From Euborellia annulipes (Eukaryota; Arthropoda; Insecta; Dermaptera; Anisolabididae): a DNA stretch of 64,000 bases. Positions 1 to 8,199 of this stretch are shown here, piece after piece; position 1 is the first letter of the stretch, and every line of letters begins with the position of its first letter. The DNA is taken from assembly GCA_023213315.1 (NCBI GenBank), contig JAKCPI010004467.1:62001-126000 (forward strand), given 5' to 3'. A program made the position numbers and the translations under genes. Under the pieces are notes generated by a model. That model did not search any database. It was not told the DNA's origin and saw only the letters and a program-made list of their open reading frames with translations.

Positions 1-46
1 GCAAAACCTGGAACATCCCATGGAGGCGAAGGATCTAGTCGACAAG
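1..46 (+). CDS. lola: lola common exon (3' part, truncated by window edge)
   Basis: Open in frame 1 from the first base and ends in CAAG followed by GTAAAT, a good splice donor. The frame encodes AKPGTSHGGEGSSRQ plus one base of a split Gly codon, so the donor is phase 1. The next exon continues the same frame. The peptide is small-residue rich and looks like linker between the BTB domain and the variable C-terminus; no domain is visible. The lola assignment comes from the downstream zinc-finger exon array, not from this short peptide. The 5' end of the exon is outside the window. Confidence 0.72.
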
Positions 47-154
47 GTAAATAAAAATTCATTAAAAATAAAAACATCGTTTTTTTAATCCAATTTTTAA
101 ATTGGTTAATTATAATTCAAAACACATAAAAAAATTTTTTTTTTGTTTTACCAG

Positions 155-286
155 GATTATTTGAACCATGGCATATGACCGAACGATCAAGTGATGATGA
201 CTTCCTAGCTGCCCAAGAAGCAGCCCAACAGGCCGTTGCCAGTGGAGCAGCTGGAGCCGGCCCTGCCACTCATCGCGACCCGCAAG
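155..286 (+). CDS. lola: lola last common exon before the alternative terminal exons
   Basis: The acceptor is a T-rich tract ending TTTTACCAG at 154; the donor is CGCAAG/GTAAGA at 286/287, close to consensus. The exon is 132 nt, entered and left in phase 1, and open throughout. The peptide runs GLFEPWHMTERSSDDDF, then an Ala/Gln/Gly-rich stretch, then ATHRDPQ and one base of a split G-starting codon. It has an acidic patch (SSDDD) and a likely helical AAQEAAQQAV segment but no catalytic or DNA-binding domain. Every candidate terminal exon downstream supplies two bases that complete the split codon, so this donor is the shared splice source for all isoforms. That compatibility is seen directly; use of the donor is inferred. 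Confidence 0.78.
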
Positions 287-737
287 GTAAGAACTACGCA
301 CCCATTTTATTGCAAACAGGGGCATAAAAGTGAGTCACAGTTTGCTCTGTGTATATTTTTAAATATACATATTTATAATATCATTTTGAAAATCATTTTA
401 AAATTTTATTTTCTTTTTTTTTTTTTTTTAATATATCAATTTTTTTGTTTCATTATTATTATTATTATTAAATAAATTAAAATTTGTAAAAAAAATTTTC
501 AAACTGTGCCTCACCCCCCTTTTTATAATTGTTGAGGGGGACATGGCTATTAAGGGTGTCTCTAAAGGCTATTCTTAACTGCCTCTCTTAGTCCTCTTAT
601 GAGTGGCGTCGTGCTCGTCGGTTGGTATTTCGCCAACGCACTCCTCTTAACAAAAAACCCTAAAAACCTTTTGCTCTCCTTTAAGGCTCTGTTTCTTTCG
701 GCTAAATAACATTTTCATACTAATTATTAAGTTTAAA

Positions 738-772
738 AAAATTTTCTCAGATTAAAACTCTGAGGAAAATTG
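738..772 (+). repeat. short hairpin in first intron
   Basis: AATTTTCTCAGA pairs with TCTGAGGAAAATT around a short A-rich loop. It is the most 5' clear hairpin in this intron and shorter than those further in. Confidence 0.5.
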
Positions 773-1011
773 TATCTCAGACTCACTCTCAGATATAGAT
801 ATTTAACCCGTTTTAAATATTTATTGAAATATATATATATTTACTATTTCTGGGTATTTTCCCGTGAAATATTTTCTAATGTTACTCTTAAAAAGGTAAC
901 ATTCTCAATGGATATATGGCATCTCCTCCAATCTATTTACAATTGTTTTTTCTTAAAGAAATTTGTATTGTAACGACTACTTATAAAAACCTTTAGCATA
1001 AAAAATATCGA

Positions 1012-1270
1012 TTTTGACCCCGGCCTGAGCCCCGGGCATTGCAACTATTGATCCATTCCAGGGTTAGAAGGGCGGTAACGAATGTCCCTAGCAACGAAAA
1101 TTACAAGCCTGGGGGAAAAAAATGAGCATGCGCGCAGATGTTTGTGACATGATCAATACTAAGGGCTTGGGGCAGGGCCTGCGCCCTGCATACTTGCTCC
1201 CTTTTCCGGCCATGGACCTGCTCTTTCCCCATCTTAGATAACCCTCGACCATTCATCCATTTTCGCAGTA
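1012..1270. promoter_or_regulatory. GC-richer block in the intron after the common exon
   Basis: A block of about 250 bp with clearly higher GC than its surroundings, containing GGCCTGAGCCCCGGGC, CATGCGCGCAGATG and GCAGGGCCTGCGCCCTGC. It has no ORF with coding character and no recognised repeat ends. It could be an internal promoter, an unannotated 5' exon, a conserved intronic splicing element or an old unrecognised repeat. Only the base composition is seen; function is a guess. Confidence 0.25.
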
Positions 1271-1850
1271 TGGGGAAAGCATAATTTAAACAAATTTTAA
1301 CATTGACTTGAACATAAAATCATAAAATCTCAACTCTTATCTCTCTCTTACTCTGTTGGTGCCCTTAGTATTTTTTGAACTTGTTCTTTTTTTTTTTTTA
1401 ATTGAAAAAACCTTTTAACCTGTTTTCCCAGTTTTTTTACTCCTTTTCCTTTTTTTATTTATAAACAGTTTCCTTTTTATATTTCAACATTTCAAAATTT
1501 TTTAGGATAAATAAATTATTTTCTAATAGGAATAGAAGTGTAAAAAAAATAAAAGAAAATTAATTTCAAAATAACAACAATGGCTTTTTTGAACCTAGGG
1601 CCAGTCTTTTATAATTTGTTCATTTGTTTTTGTTTTTTTAAAGAAAATTTTTTATTTTGAATAAATTTTATTTTTTCTTTCAAAAAATGGAATTGAGGGA
1701 AATTATAAAAAAATTCGTGTAAAAAATTTTCTAAATGAGAATATTTGAACTTAAATAATAAAATACCAAGAGTTGATTGAAATTAATTTTCTTTTCTTTT
1801 TGTTCAACTATTTTTATTAAAAAATAATAAAAACTAATTTCGAGAATTTA

Positions 1851-1878
1851 GGAATTCAAGGCTTCGTTTGAATTCGAA
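1851..1878 (+). repeat. small hairpin
   Basis: GAATTCAA and TTGAATTC pair perfectly over 8 bp around GGCTTCGT. ATTTCGA upstream and TCGAAAT downstream extend the pairing across an internal loop. Confidence 0.4.
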
Positions 1879-1958
1879 ATGGATAATGTATTGTAAATTC
1901 ATTTTGAATTAAAATTCACCTTGGTTCTTGCTTATTATTCGTTTTCTCGTCAAAAACA

Positions 1959-2063
1959 AGCTGGTAGATAAAAATAACAATTTCATAAATAATATTATTT
2001 AACATAGTTTTAAATTATATTATTATTAATTTGAAATGTTATTTTTATCTGGATAAACAGCTC
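1959..2063 (+). repeat. long near-complete hairpin H1, pre-miRNA-like
   Basis: The arms run from AGCTGGTAGATAAAAATAAC at 1960 and TGTTATTTTTATCTGGATAA at about 2037. Pairing continues inward through TTTCATAAATAATA against the complementary right arm to a small loop near CATAGT. The fold is about 104 nt with few mismatches. Size and shape resemble an arthropod pre-miRNA, but no expression or seed evidence can be read here. Confidence 0.6.
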
Positions 2064-2680
2064 GCGTGATTTTTTATATTTCCTATTCACATTCTCTTTG
2101 TTTTCCTTTTTCCTTTTTCCTTAATCATCTCGTTTCACATCATAGCCTCCATTAGTTTTTTCTTATTTAAAAATTTTTTTATTCAATTTTTTTTTTTTTT
2201 ATTTATTTCAAATTCAAATTTGTCTTTTGGCAAGGTTGCTATTGTTTTCATAAGTAGTTGACTTAACAGAGCCTCAATTTGTAATTAATTAATGATTAGG
2301 TTTAGGATCAAAGAATCTTTGCCAATCGACATTGAGAAGATTTTTCTTTTATTTTATTTAATAATTTGTTAGGAGATAATTTCTTATTGAAAGGGGTTGG
2401 TTTACTTACAAGACTGCTGATTTCATCGAGGGATTTGAAGGTAGGAGCAAGAGAGAGCAGGTAGCCCTTAAGAGACATTCAACAAGATTCGATTCAGGGT
2501 TTTCTTGGCCATTAAATAAATAGAATATTTTGAATAAAATAGACAATCATGCTTTCCTTTTATTTCCTTCAAATCCATTCAAAAGGAGTGTTTTAATTGA
2601 ATTTCGCGAATTAAAATGACAATATAGCAAATAGCCACTTTCCCCTTGACAATTTTAGAGCTGGTTTGTAGAATCGGATT

Positions 2681-2790
2681 GCTTGAGCAATTGATATTTA
2701 TTTTTCAATGGCCAAACTTTGTGCTCTTTATTTATCAATCAATTAAGAGACTTGGTTTTTTGCCATTGGCTTCAAATATCACACTCAAGC
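2681..2790 (+). repeat. long imperfect hairpin H2
   Basis: Three blocks pair in order: GCTTGAG with CTCAAGC, GATATTT with AAATATC, and CAATGGC with GCCATTG. CTCTTTAT/ATTAAGAG lies further in. The fold spans about 110 nt with internal loops. Confidence 0.6.
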
Positions 2791-3247
2791 ACTCTCTCTT
2801 TAGTTGTAGTGTCTGTTAAAATACTATTATATATCTCGTTGATTTGATTGGGTATTGGCCTTCTATGAACTGTCTGTTTGTATATTTTTAAGCATGCCTT
2901 GCTTTCATGACGTAAACAAATATTTTTGAAAATTTTTAAGATAACACGTCCCAAATTGCAATTAATGTATTTGTAATATATATATATATAATGTCTTTTA
3001 TGACTTTTGTATATTAAAAATTTGGGGAATTTTTTTTAAAGGGGTTTAAAAAATTTTGACCTTTTTACACCATAAGTGTAATTGGTATATTTTGCAAAGA
3101 AATTTTCATTTATTTTCTTTTCTTTAATTTTATATATATATTTCTTTTCTTATTTTCTTTTTTAAATATTATATATATATACATTTCAGTTACTATCGTA
3201 ACATGTTAAGTTTTTTATTTCAAATTTTTTATTTGAAAATCAAATTT

Positions 3248-3285
3248 ACTTGAGTTAATGCAAACTAGTTTTGCTTAACTTGAGA
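3248..3285 (+). repeat. short hairpin
   Basis: GTTAATGCAAA pairs with TTTGCTTAAC with one bulge, loop CTAGT. Confidence 0.45.
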
Positions 3286-3604
3286 GAAGATCGTTTTTAA
3301 AACGAGAAGCGCTCCAGAACAGCGTACACCTTTTTGTGTATGTCTGGTTTTTTTTTTTCGGTAAAGGTAATCGAAATAAGAAGATTCTCATCTTTAACTT
3401 GATGGTCAGTATCAATTTTTTTTCTCATTAAACTTATTGATGTATATTAAGTTTGTCCATATTTCCAAATGCTGCATTCCTCACCTTGACTTGAATATCC
3501 TATGTCAATCCCTGTTTTTTAATTATCTCGGTAATCTGGTAATTTTTCCACCTTAAATGATTTCCTTCTCTTTTTCGTAATTTCTAGTAATAAGTTGAAT
3601 TTTT

Positions 3605-3678
3605 CTTTCCTTATTAATTTTTCATAAATATTTTTATTTTTTCATAAAAGATGTTTATTAGGAATTTTTAAGGAAAGA
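3605..3678 (+). repeat. hairpin H3, pre-miRNA-sized
   Basis: CTTTCCTTA at the left pairs with TAAGGAAAG at the right. Pairing continues inward (AATT/AATT, ATAAATA/TGTTTAT, TTTTTAT/ATAAAAG) to a short loop, about 74 nt in all. Confidence 0.6.
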
Positions 3679-3883
3679 TGTTAGTATTAAAATAATTTCT
3701 GGTAAGTTTTTGTTGTTGGGTAAAAGGTAAAAAAAAAATGAAAAGCAAGAGACAAGTCTTGAAGATAGTTTAATCATTTGTTGGTTGAATATCTTTTTTT
3801 TTAATTCCTAAAAAGAAAGGATGAATTTTTATAAACAGAAATTTCATGCTTTCTTAAGTTAACAATTGATTTAATTCTACAAA

Positions 3884-3969
3884 AAAAATAAAAAATAAAA
3901 AAGAATTTCAAATTTTTTTTCTTGAAATTTTTGCAAATTTTTTTCTTTTTGAAATTCTTTTATTTTTTA
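3884..3969 (+). repeat. hairpin H4
   Basis: AAATAAAAAAGAATTTCAAA pairs with TTTGAAATTCTTTTATTTTT, nearly uninterrupted over about 20 bp, around a T-rich loop of about 35 nt. Confidence 0.6.
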
Positions 3970-4271
3970 AAAACCAACAAATGAAAGAAGAGCTCCGGAT
4001 TTGGTAAGATGTTTGGTAAGCTCATTTCAATCAAACTCATTACATATCATTTATTTATATTTAAATGAATGCATAAGTTTTCAATGCAAAAACAATTTTA
4101 AAAAATTATTAATTATTGGAAAAAATAATTTTTATATATTTTTTTTAATATTGTGCAAATTTTTTATTTGCATCTTATTAATGAAAATATATTGATATTA
4201 TTTGTTAAAATTTTAATAATTATAAAAAATTGTTAATATTTAAATGGATAACACATTTTTAATTATATATT

Positions 4272-4354
4272 GTGAAAGAGAAATCATTTGCATTAAATTG
4301 AATGAAAATGATTGAACAATTTCACTTTATAATAATAAAGTGTGATTTTCTCTT
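4272..4354 (+). repeat. branched hairpin H5
   Basis: AGAGAAATCA pairs with TGATTTTCTCT. Inside it sits a perfect hairpin CACTTTAT/ATAAAGTG (loop AATA), and AAATCATTT can alternatively pair with AAATGATT. Confidence 0.5.
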
Positions 4355-4362
4355 AATATTTT

Positions 4363-4409
4363 CTTTGAAATTAATCAAAGTCAGACCCAAACTTTGGCTG
4401 CTTTCAAAG
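4363..4409 (+). repeat. hairpin H6
   Basis: The outer stem is CTTTGAAA/TTTCAAAG, the inner stem CAAAGT/ACTTTG. It follows H5 by 9 nt. Confidence 0.5.
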
Positions 4410-4427
4410 TAAAAAAACTCTTCGCTA

Positions 4428-4512
4428 TTTCTTTTTTCTTTTTACAAATTTAATATCACCTATTTATAGATATTTTTAAATATCTTTAAAAAAAAAAAGA
4501 AAAAAGAAAAAT
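4428..4512 (+). repeat. hairpin H7 with purine/pyrimidine arms
   Basis: TTTCTTTTTTCTTTTT pairs with AAAAAGAAAAAAGAAA. An inner AGATATTTTTAAATATCT palindrome forms the tip. It lies 18 nt after H6. Confidence 0.55.
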
Positions 4513-4734
4513 ATTTTAGAATTTGTACAAAATAATGTTAAAAATTGTGAAAATTTTTGGTAGATGTTTTTTTTTTATAAGACTTATGAAACTATTTGTA
4601 TGTCTTAAAAAGACATTTATTTTGAAATTGGCATAAATGGACATTATTTTGTAACAATATAAAACAAATTTGTTTTTTTTAACACAAAATTTAATACCTG
4701 ATATATTTTTGAATTTTGAAAATTTTCCTAATAT

Positions 4735-4904
4735 TAAATTTTTCAAGATTATAATTGAAAAATTTAAACTTTTTCATCTTAATATAAGTATTTATTAACC
4801 AAACTTGGTTAATAAAACACGTGGTAAATTTTTGGATTTCTTTGTTTGATCTTTAAAATGGGAATATTGTTTTTTTTTTATTTTTGTATAAAACGAAATC
4901 CAAA
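4735..4904 (+). repeat. three consecutive small hairpins
   Basis: AAATTTTTCA/TGAAAAATTT (4735-4766), ATTAACCAA/TTGGTTAAT (4794-4813) and TTTGGATTTC/GAAATCCAAA (4831-4904) follow one another. Each stem is perfect or nearly so over 9-10 bp. Confidence 0.5.
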
Positions 4905-4960
4905 GTGAAATTTCTTTACTAAAATTGGATTAAACGTTGGTTATTTTCTCTTTATCTTTG

Positions 4961-5013
4961 AATATTTTATTTTCATTTATCAAATTTTTTTTGCCAAGTG
5001 AAAAAAAATATTT
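4961..5013 (+). repeat. hairpin H8
   Basis: AATATTTTATTTTCATTTAT pairs with the complement in GCCAAGTGAAAAAAAATATT with two or three mismatches, around CAAATTTTTTTTG. Confidence 0.5.
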
Positions 5014-5070
5014 AATTTAATAATTGAGAATAGCTGAAATCTTGCTTCAAATTAATTGATCTTTACCTTT

Positions 5071-5197
5071 AACTTTTATTATTTTAAATTATTTAAAAAT
5101 TAATCACTTTGAAAAATAATTTCATAGTTGATTTTCCATTATATGAAAATATATTTTGAAGTTAGTGATTTGGAATAATTGAAATGATAAAAGAATT
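5071..5197 (+). repeat. long hairpin H9 with arms of about 60 nt
   Basis: From outside in: CTTTTATTATTTTAAATTAT pairs with ATAATTGAAATGATAAAAG, AATCACT with AGTGATT, then GAAAAATAATTTCATA with TATGAAAATATATTTTG, closing near TTTTCC. At over 120 nt it is too long and consistent to be a chance AT-rich match. Confidence 0.65.
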
Positions 5198-5223
5198 TAC
5201 TTCATATATAATCGAAACTTGGT

Positions 5224-5321
5224 TTATTATTATAAGTTACTTGGAAAGAAAAATAAATTAGAATATTACTCTTAAGATTGTAATATTCTATTTATTGAAA
5301 TGAACAATAGCTTATAATAAT
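5224..5321 (+). repeat. long hairpin H10
   Basis: TTATTATAAGTTA pairs with the right end TAGCTTATAATAA, and AATAAATTAGAATATTA pairs with TAATATTCTATTTATT around CTCTTAAGATTG. It starts 27 nt after H9. Confidence 0.65.
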
Positions 5322-5512
5322 TTCATCTTATCTATATTAAGAATTTTAAATATTTTAACTTGAGACATTGAAGGGTTGAAACGAAGAACGAACTTTTTTT
5401 AATTAATGAAATATTCTTCTCCCAACTGGACATTACTTTATTTTTATGTCTAAGGGCAGAAAAATATTAATCATTATTAAAAAAAAATTTATGTTAGAAA
5501 AAAAAATAAGTC

Positions 5513-5653
5513 TTTTTTTTATTTGTAAGCTATTCGGAAGATTTGTGTAAATATCTTGAATATTTTATTATTTAGCATAATCCTTTTTTATGCTAATTTA
5601 AAAGAAAAAATTCAAGTTTTTACTATTAACGATAGCTTAAAATAATAGAAAAA
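5513..5653 (+). repeat. long hairpin H11
   Basis: Outer TAAGCTAT pairs with ATAGCTTA, CTTGAAT with ATTCAAG, and the tip TTAGCATAA with TTATGCTAA (loop TCCTTTT). A flanking T-run/A-run pair extends the stem. About 140 nt. Confidence 0.65.
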
Positions 5654-5671
5654 ATGGTATCAATACAAATT

Positions 5672-5720
5672 TGAAGTTAGTTGAAAATAAGCTTATGAGA
5701 TTTTATTTTCAACTTTGATA
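5672..5720 (+). repeat. hairpin H12
   Basis: TTGAAAATAA pairs with TTATTTTCAA around a GCTTATGAGATT loop, with weaker outer pairing. It lies between H11 and H13. Confidence 0.5.
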
Positions 5721-5781
5721 TAAACATTTTTGAAAATAATCTCTTGAGTTGTAATAATTGACTAACTTGATCTGTTAAAGC

Positions 5782-5920
5782 AAAATATTGAATTTATATT
5801 TTTGAATTTACGTCAAGTTATTGCAAAATATATGAATTTATTCTTTAACTTGAAAGAATAAAATTATTGGCGCTAACTTGATGTAATATCAAAAATAAAT
5901 TTAATGATTTACAAAATATT
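5782..5920 (+). repeat. long hairpin H13 with a nested tip
   Basis: AATATTGAATTTATATTTTT and ACGTCAAGTTA on the left pair with TAACTTGATGT and AAAAATAAATTTAATGATTT on the right. The loop itself folds as AATTTATTCTTT/GAAAGAATAAAATT. Confidence 0.65.
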
Positions 5921-5983
5921 TTAATATTTATTTCTTTTTCTTGTCTTTGGCAAAGTAAAAGAAAGTTGGTATTAAAATATTTT
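5914..5983 (+). repeat. hairpin H14, overlapping the end of H13
   Basis: AATATTTTAATA pairs with TATTAAAATATT; TTTCTTTT with AAAAGAAA; CTTG with CAAAG near the tip. It shares about 7 nt with the right arm of H13, so the two would be alternative or stacked. Confidence 0.6.
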
Positions 5984-5991
5984 TTTATAAT

Positions 5992-6127
5992 AACTTGAAA
6001 TTAATTTTTCTTTTCTCATAAACCATTGTGAAATTATTTAATATTCATATGGCATCTTTTTTATGCCATATGTTTAAATAATTTTTTAAACTATGGTTTA
6101 TATGAAACCAAATAAAATTCTCAACTC
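5992..6127 (+). repeat. long hairpin H15, pre-miRNA-like core
   Basis: The core pairs ATAAACCAT with ATGGTTTAT, AAATTATTTA with TAAATAATTT, and CATATGGCAT with ATGCCATATG around a CTTTTTT loop. Weaker pairing continues outward (AACTTGA to TCAACTC). Confidence 0.65.
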
Positions 6128-6129
6128 AT

Positions 6130-6232
6130 CTTTTAAATTATTTTAAATTTTTTCTTAAAATATTTTTTATTTTAAATTTTCGAAAATTTGAATAGAAAAT
6201 ATTTTGAAAAATTTACAAATAATAGAAAAATA
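6130..6232 (+). repeat. near-palindrome H16
   Basis: Centred on TTCGAA at 6179-6184. AAATTTTCGAAAATTT is perfect, then AAAATATTTTTTATTTT pairs with AATAGAAAATATTTT and TTATTTTAAATTTTT with AAATTTACAAATAA. It begins 2 nt after H15. Confidence 0.65.
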
Positions 6233-6242
6233 AAATTTTACT

Positions 6243-6358
6243 ATTTGAATATTTTTTATATTTTAAAATAATTTTTGAATTAAACTGGTTTGTTTTATCT
6301 AAAAAATAAAACATACTATTTGAAAAAAAATTATTTTATTCTTATATATTTGAAGAAA
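6243..6358 (+). repeat. long hairpin H17
   Basis: ATTTTAAAATAATTTTT pairs with AAAAAAAATTATTTTAT, AACTGGTTTG with the complement in CATACTATTTG, and GTTTTAT with ATAAAAC around CTAAAAA. Confidence 0.65.
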
Positions 6359-6369
6359 TGATAATTATG

Positions 6370-6405
6370 AAATCTTGTTTAAAAAAAAAAAAAATTTACA
6401 AGATC
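6370..6405 (+). repeat. short hairpin
   Basis: AATCTTGT/ACAAGATC closes an A-rich loop. Confidence 0.45.
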
Positions 6406-6560
6406 CTTAAAAGAAAATTTTGTTTTTACACACTTTTTTCTTATTTACATTTGTGAAGACTATTTTTGTTCTATGGGGGAATTATATTGTTAAATGTATT
6501 ATTTTCAAAATGTAAAATTCATCATTCAACATCGAAATAATATTTATAAATTATATTCTT

Positions 6561-6711
6561 AAAATAACTTGAAGAATTAATCCCTCGTGAAAAAACTCAT
6601 ATTTTGTTTTTTGAGGAATTAAATCATTAAGTCAGATTTGCAAAGGATATAATTTTTGGGGTCAGTATGGGGTTAGAGGGAAAAGAAAAATTTTCTTTAG
6701 CCAAAAATTTA
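6561..6711 (+). repeat. hairpins H18 and H19
   Basis: H18 (6561-6635) pairs ATAACTTGAAGAATTAATCC with GGAATTAAATCATTAAGT, with GTGAAAAAAC/GTTTTTTGAG nearer the tip. H19 (6650-6711) pairs TAATTTTTGG with CCAAAAATTTA around a small AAAGAAAAATTTTCTTT palindrome. Confidence 0.55.
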
Positions 6712-6767
6712 TTTTATCTCGAAGACAAAGAAGAATTTAAGTGTTTTGTGTTATTAGTGAATTTTAT

Positions 6768-6890
6768 TGATTTTTAGAAAATAAATCTTTTTTCCAAAAC
6801 AAATGCAAATTTTTGGAACTGTTTTTTTCATCTGTTCCAATTTTTTTTTGCAAAATGTTTGAAAATAAGATTATTTTTTTTTAAATCTTT
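6768..6890 (+). repeat. long hairpin H20, last of the series
   Basis: The tip pairs TTGGAAC with GTTCCAA around TGTTTTTTTCATCT. Then GCAAATTTTT/TTTTTTTGC, CAAAACAAATG/the complement in CAAAATGTTTG, and TGATTTTTAGAAAATAAATC/GATTATTTTTTTTTAAATC extend the stem to about 120 nt. Confidence 0.65.
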
Positions 6891-6994
6891 TAAATTAATG
6901 TGACGTGATCTTGAAGAATTTACCAAGCCAACAAGAAAAGAAGAAAACGCAGGAATATTTGGTTGGTATTCATGGTAATGTATAAAGTGTGAAA

Positions 6995-7023
6995 GGAATG
7001 AATGAATGAATGAATGAATGAGG
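6995..7023. repeat. (AATG)n microsatellite
   Basis: About seven perfect AATG units lie roughly 155 bp upstream of the first zinc-finger acceptor. Confidence 0.9.
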
Positions 7024-7179
7024 TGTGAGTTGTATGTTTTGGAGAGGGGAGTGCTATTGTGTTTTGGTCATATTAATGTGTGCTATTTAAAAATTTTTTT
7101 TTTAATTTTATTTTAATGGGAAATCCTTTTTTTTTGTTTGTGTAACTGTAACGCGCCTTTGGTCTCTGGTGTGTTACAG

Positions 7180-7433
7180 TGTCGGGGTCATCGACATGGT
7201 GGGGGGGTCATGGTCATACTTTTGCGCTGCCAGCACCGGCTCATTCCTATACTTCCTCTCCTAAAGCGTTGACATGTCCACGATGTCTGCGCACTTATTC
7301 GCTCAACTATACACTTGATCGTCATATGCGTTATGAATGCGGCGTTGAAAAACAATTTGTTTGTCCTGTTTGTTTGCGTCGATTTAGTCGTAATGATGTT
7401 TTAACCACACACCGGAAAAATTGTAGACATTAA
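7180..7433 (+). CDS. lola: lola alternative terminal exon A (two C2HC fingers)
   Basis: The acceptor is GTGTTACAG at 7179, phase 1: TG completes the split codon (Val). The exon encodes 84 residues and ends at TAA (7431-7433). Finger 1 is C33-x2-C36-x12-H49-x4-C54 (CPRCLRTYSLNYTLDRHMRY). After a GVEKQFV linker, finger 2 is C62-x2-C65-x12-H78-x3-C82. Both fingers end in Cys, so this pair is C2HC/C2HC, whereas most exons here pair a C2HC with a C2H2 finger; H84 could substitute in finger 2. The N-terminal 30 residues are low-complexity linker (WWGGHGH, APAH). It probably encodes a sequence-specific DNA-binding tail for a nuclear BTB factor. There is no AATAAA directly after the stop; the nearest is after exon B. 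Confidence 0.85.
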
Positions 7434-7534
7434 GAGAGAAATAACCGTTTATTTTTTTATTATAATTTATTTTTATTATCTTTTATAAGTTTGAAAAATG
7501 TGTTATTTTTGTGGGCACTGTGGGCTTGTTGCAG

Positions 7535-7644
7535 TGTCAGTGTCCCTTCGATGCCCAAACTGCGGCCGCCGGTACAAGTATAGATCCGGTTTGGGCCGGC
7601 ATCTCGTTGACTGCTGTCACCCTCGATATTCAAACATTTTCTAA
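7535..7644 (+). CDS. lola: lola alternative terminal exon B (single finger, 36 residues)
   Basis: The acceptor TTGTTGCAG at 7534 is phase 1 (split Val codon). The frame then runs SVSLR into CPNCGRRYKYRSGLGRHL and on to VDCCHPRYSNIF, with TAA at 7642-7644. One finger fits: C7-x2-C10-x12-H23-x3/4-C27 or C28. The body resembles the first finger of the neighbouring exons; there is no second finger before the stop. AATAAA follows immediately (7645-7650). It sits only 101 bp after exon A's stop. Single-finger Lola isoforms are known in insects, so this may be a genuine short isoform. The alternative is a decayed two-finger copy, but intact acceptor, phase, finger spacing and stop argue for function. 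Confidence 0.72.
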
Positions 7645-7650
7645 AATAAA
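7645..7650 (+). terminator. polyadenylation signal AATAAA
   Basis: The canonical hexamer directly abuts the stop codon of exon B. It could serve exon B and also exon A, whose stop is 212 nt upstream. Confidence 0.5.
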
Positions 7651-8196
7651 AATTCGCACTAAGTGGCTAAAGTATGTTTTATAATTGAAAAACTTGTTAT
7701 TTAATGGTGTTCCTATTATCCTAAGGATTCATGAAAAAAAAAACTTGGTGAATTTTATATATATAAATCTCGAGATTTTTAAACAATTTTGCTATTTCGA
7801 TAAATAATGAGATTTATCAAGTGAACTGTGATTTTGTGACTTTATTTTTTTTTTAATTTTTTTTTGAGAAGATTGTTTTATCGACTTTTAAAAAAAAGCG
7901 ATAAATCACAACGAGGGATATTTTCACATATTCAAAAGGTAATAATTTTTTTTATTATTTAGAATTAAATTAATTATAAGATTATGATATATATATATAT
8001 ATATAATTTTATTTATATTATTGTTTATTCATTTGTTCGCATGACTATTGTACATCTCATCATTTCATGCATATATTTTTTCATTTTCATCTCATTTATG
8101 TAATTTTTAGTTTAGTTTTGTGATACTTTTTTCATCCGATTTGTTTATATATATTGTATTTTTTTTTATCAATGTTGTTCCTTGACTTTACCTTTT
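7651..8196. other. AT-rich intergenic/intronic stretch
   Basis: No ORF, finger motif or transposon end seen. It contains an (AT)n run near 7986-8006 and T-rich tracts. Confidence 0.5.
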
Positions 8197-8199
8197 AGA

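Larger units (their letters stand above)
287..7179 (+). other. long intron between last common exon and first terminal exon
   Basis: The intron is 6.9 kb, strongly AT-rich, with no convincing ORF, no terminal-inverted-repeat transposon and none of the repeat families found elsewhere in the window. It holds small hairpins near 0.6-0.8 kb, one more GC-rich block (about 1.01-1.27 kb), nothing recognisable at 1.3-1.7 kb or 2.1-2.6 kb, the hairpin series, and an AATG microsatellite just before the first zinc-finger exon. The 3' end is GTGTTACAG at 7171-7179. Confidence 0.7.

Noticed and set aside
3240..6600. Recurrent AACTTGA heptamer in the first intron
   Set aside because: Several copies are explained as arms of hairpins and the motif is short enough to recur by chance in this composition.
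1959..6890. Hairpins as MITEs or a CRISPR-like array
   Set aside because: The hairpins do not share sequence, have no target duplications or common ends, and there is no repeated spacer-repeat pattern.
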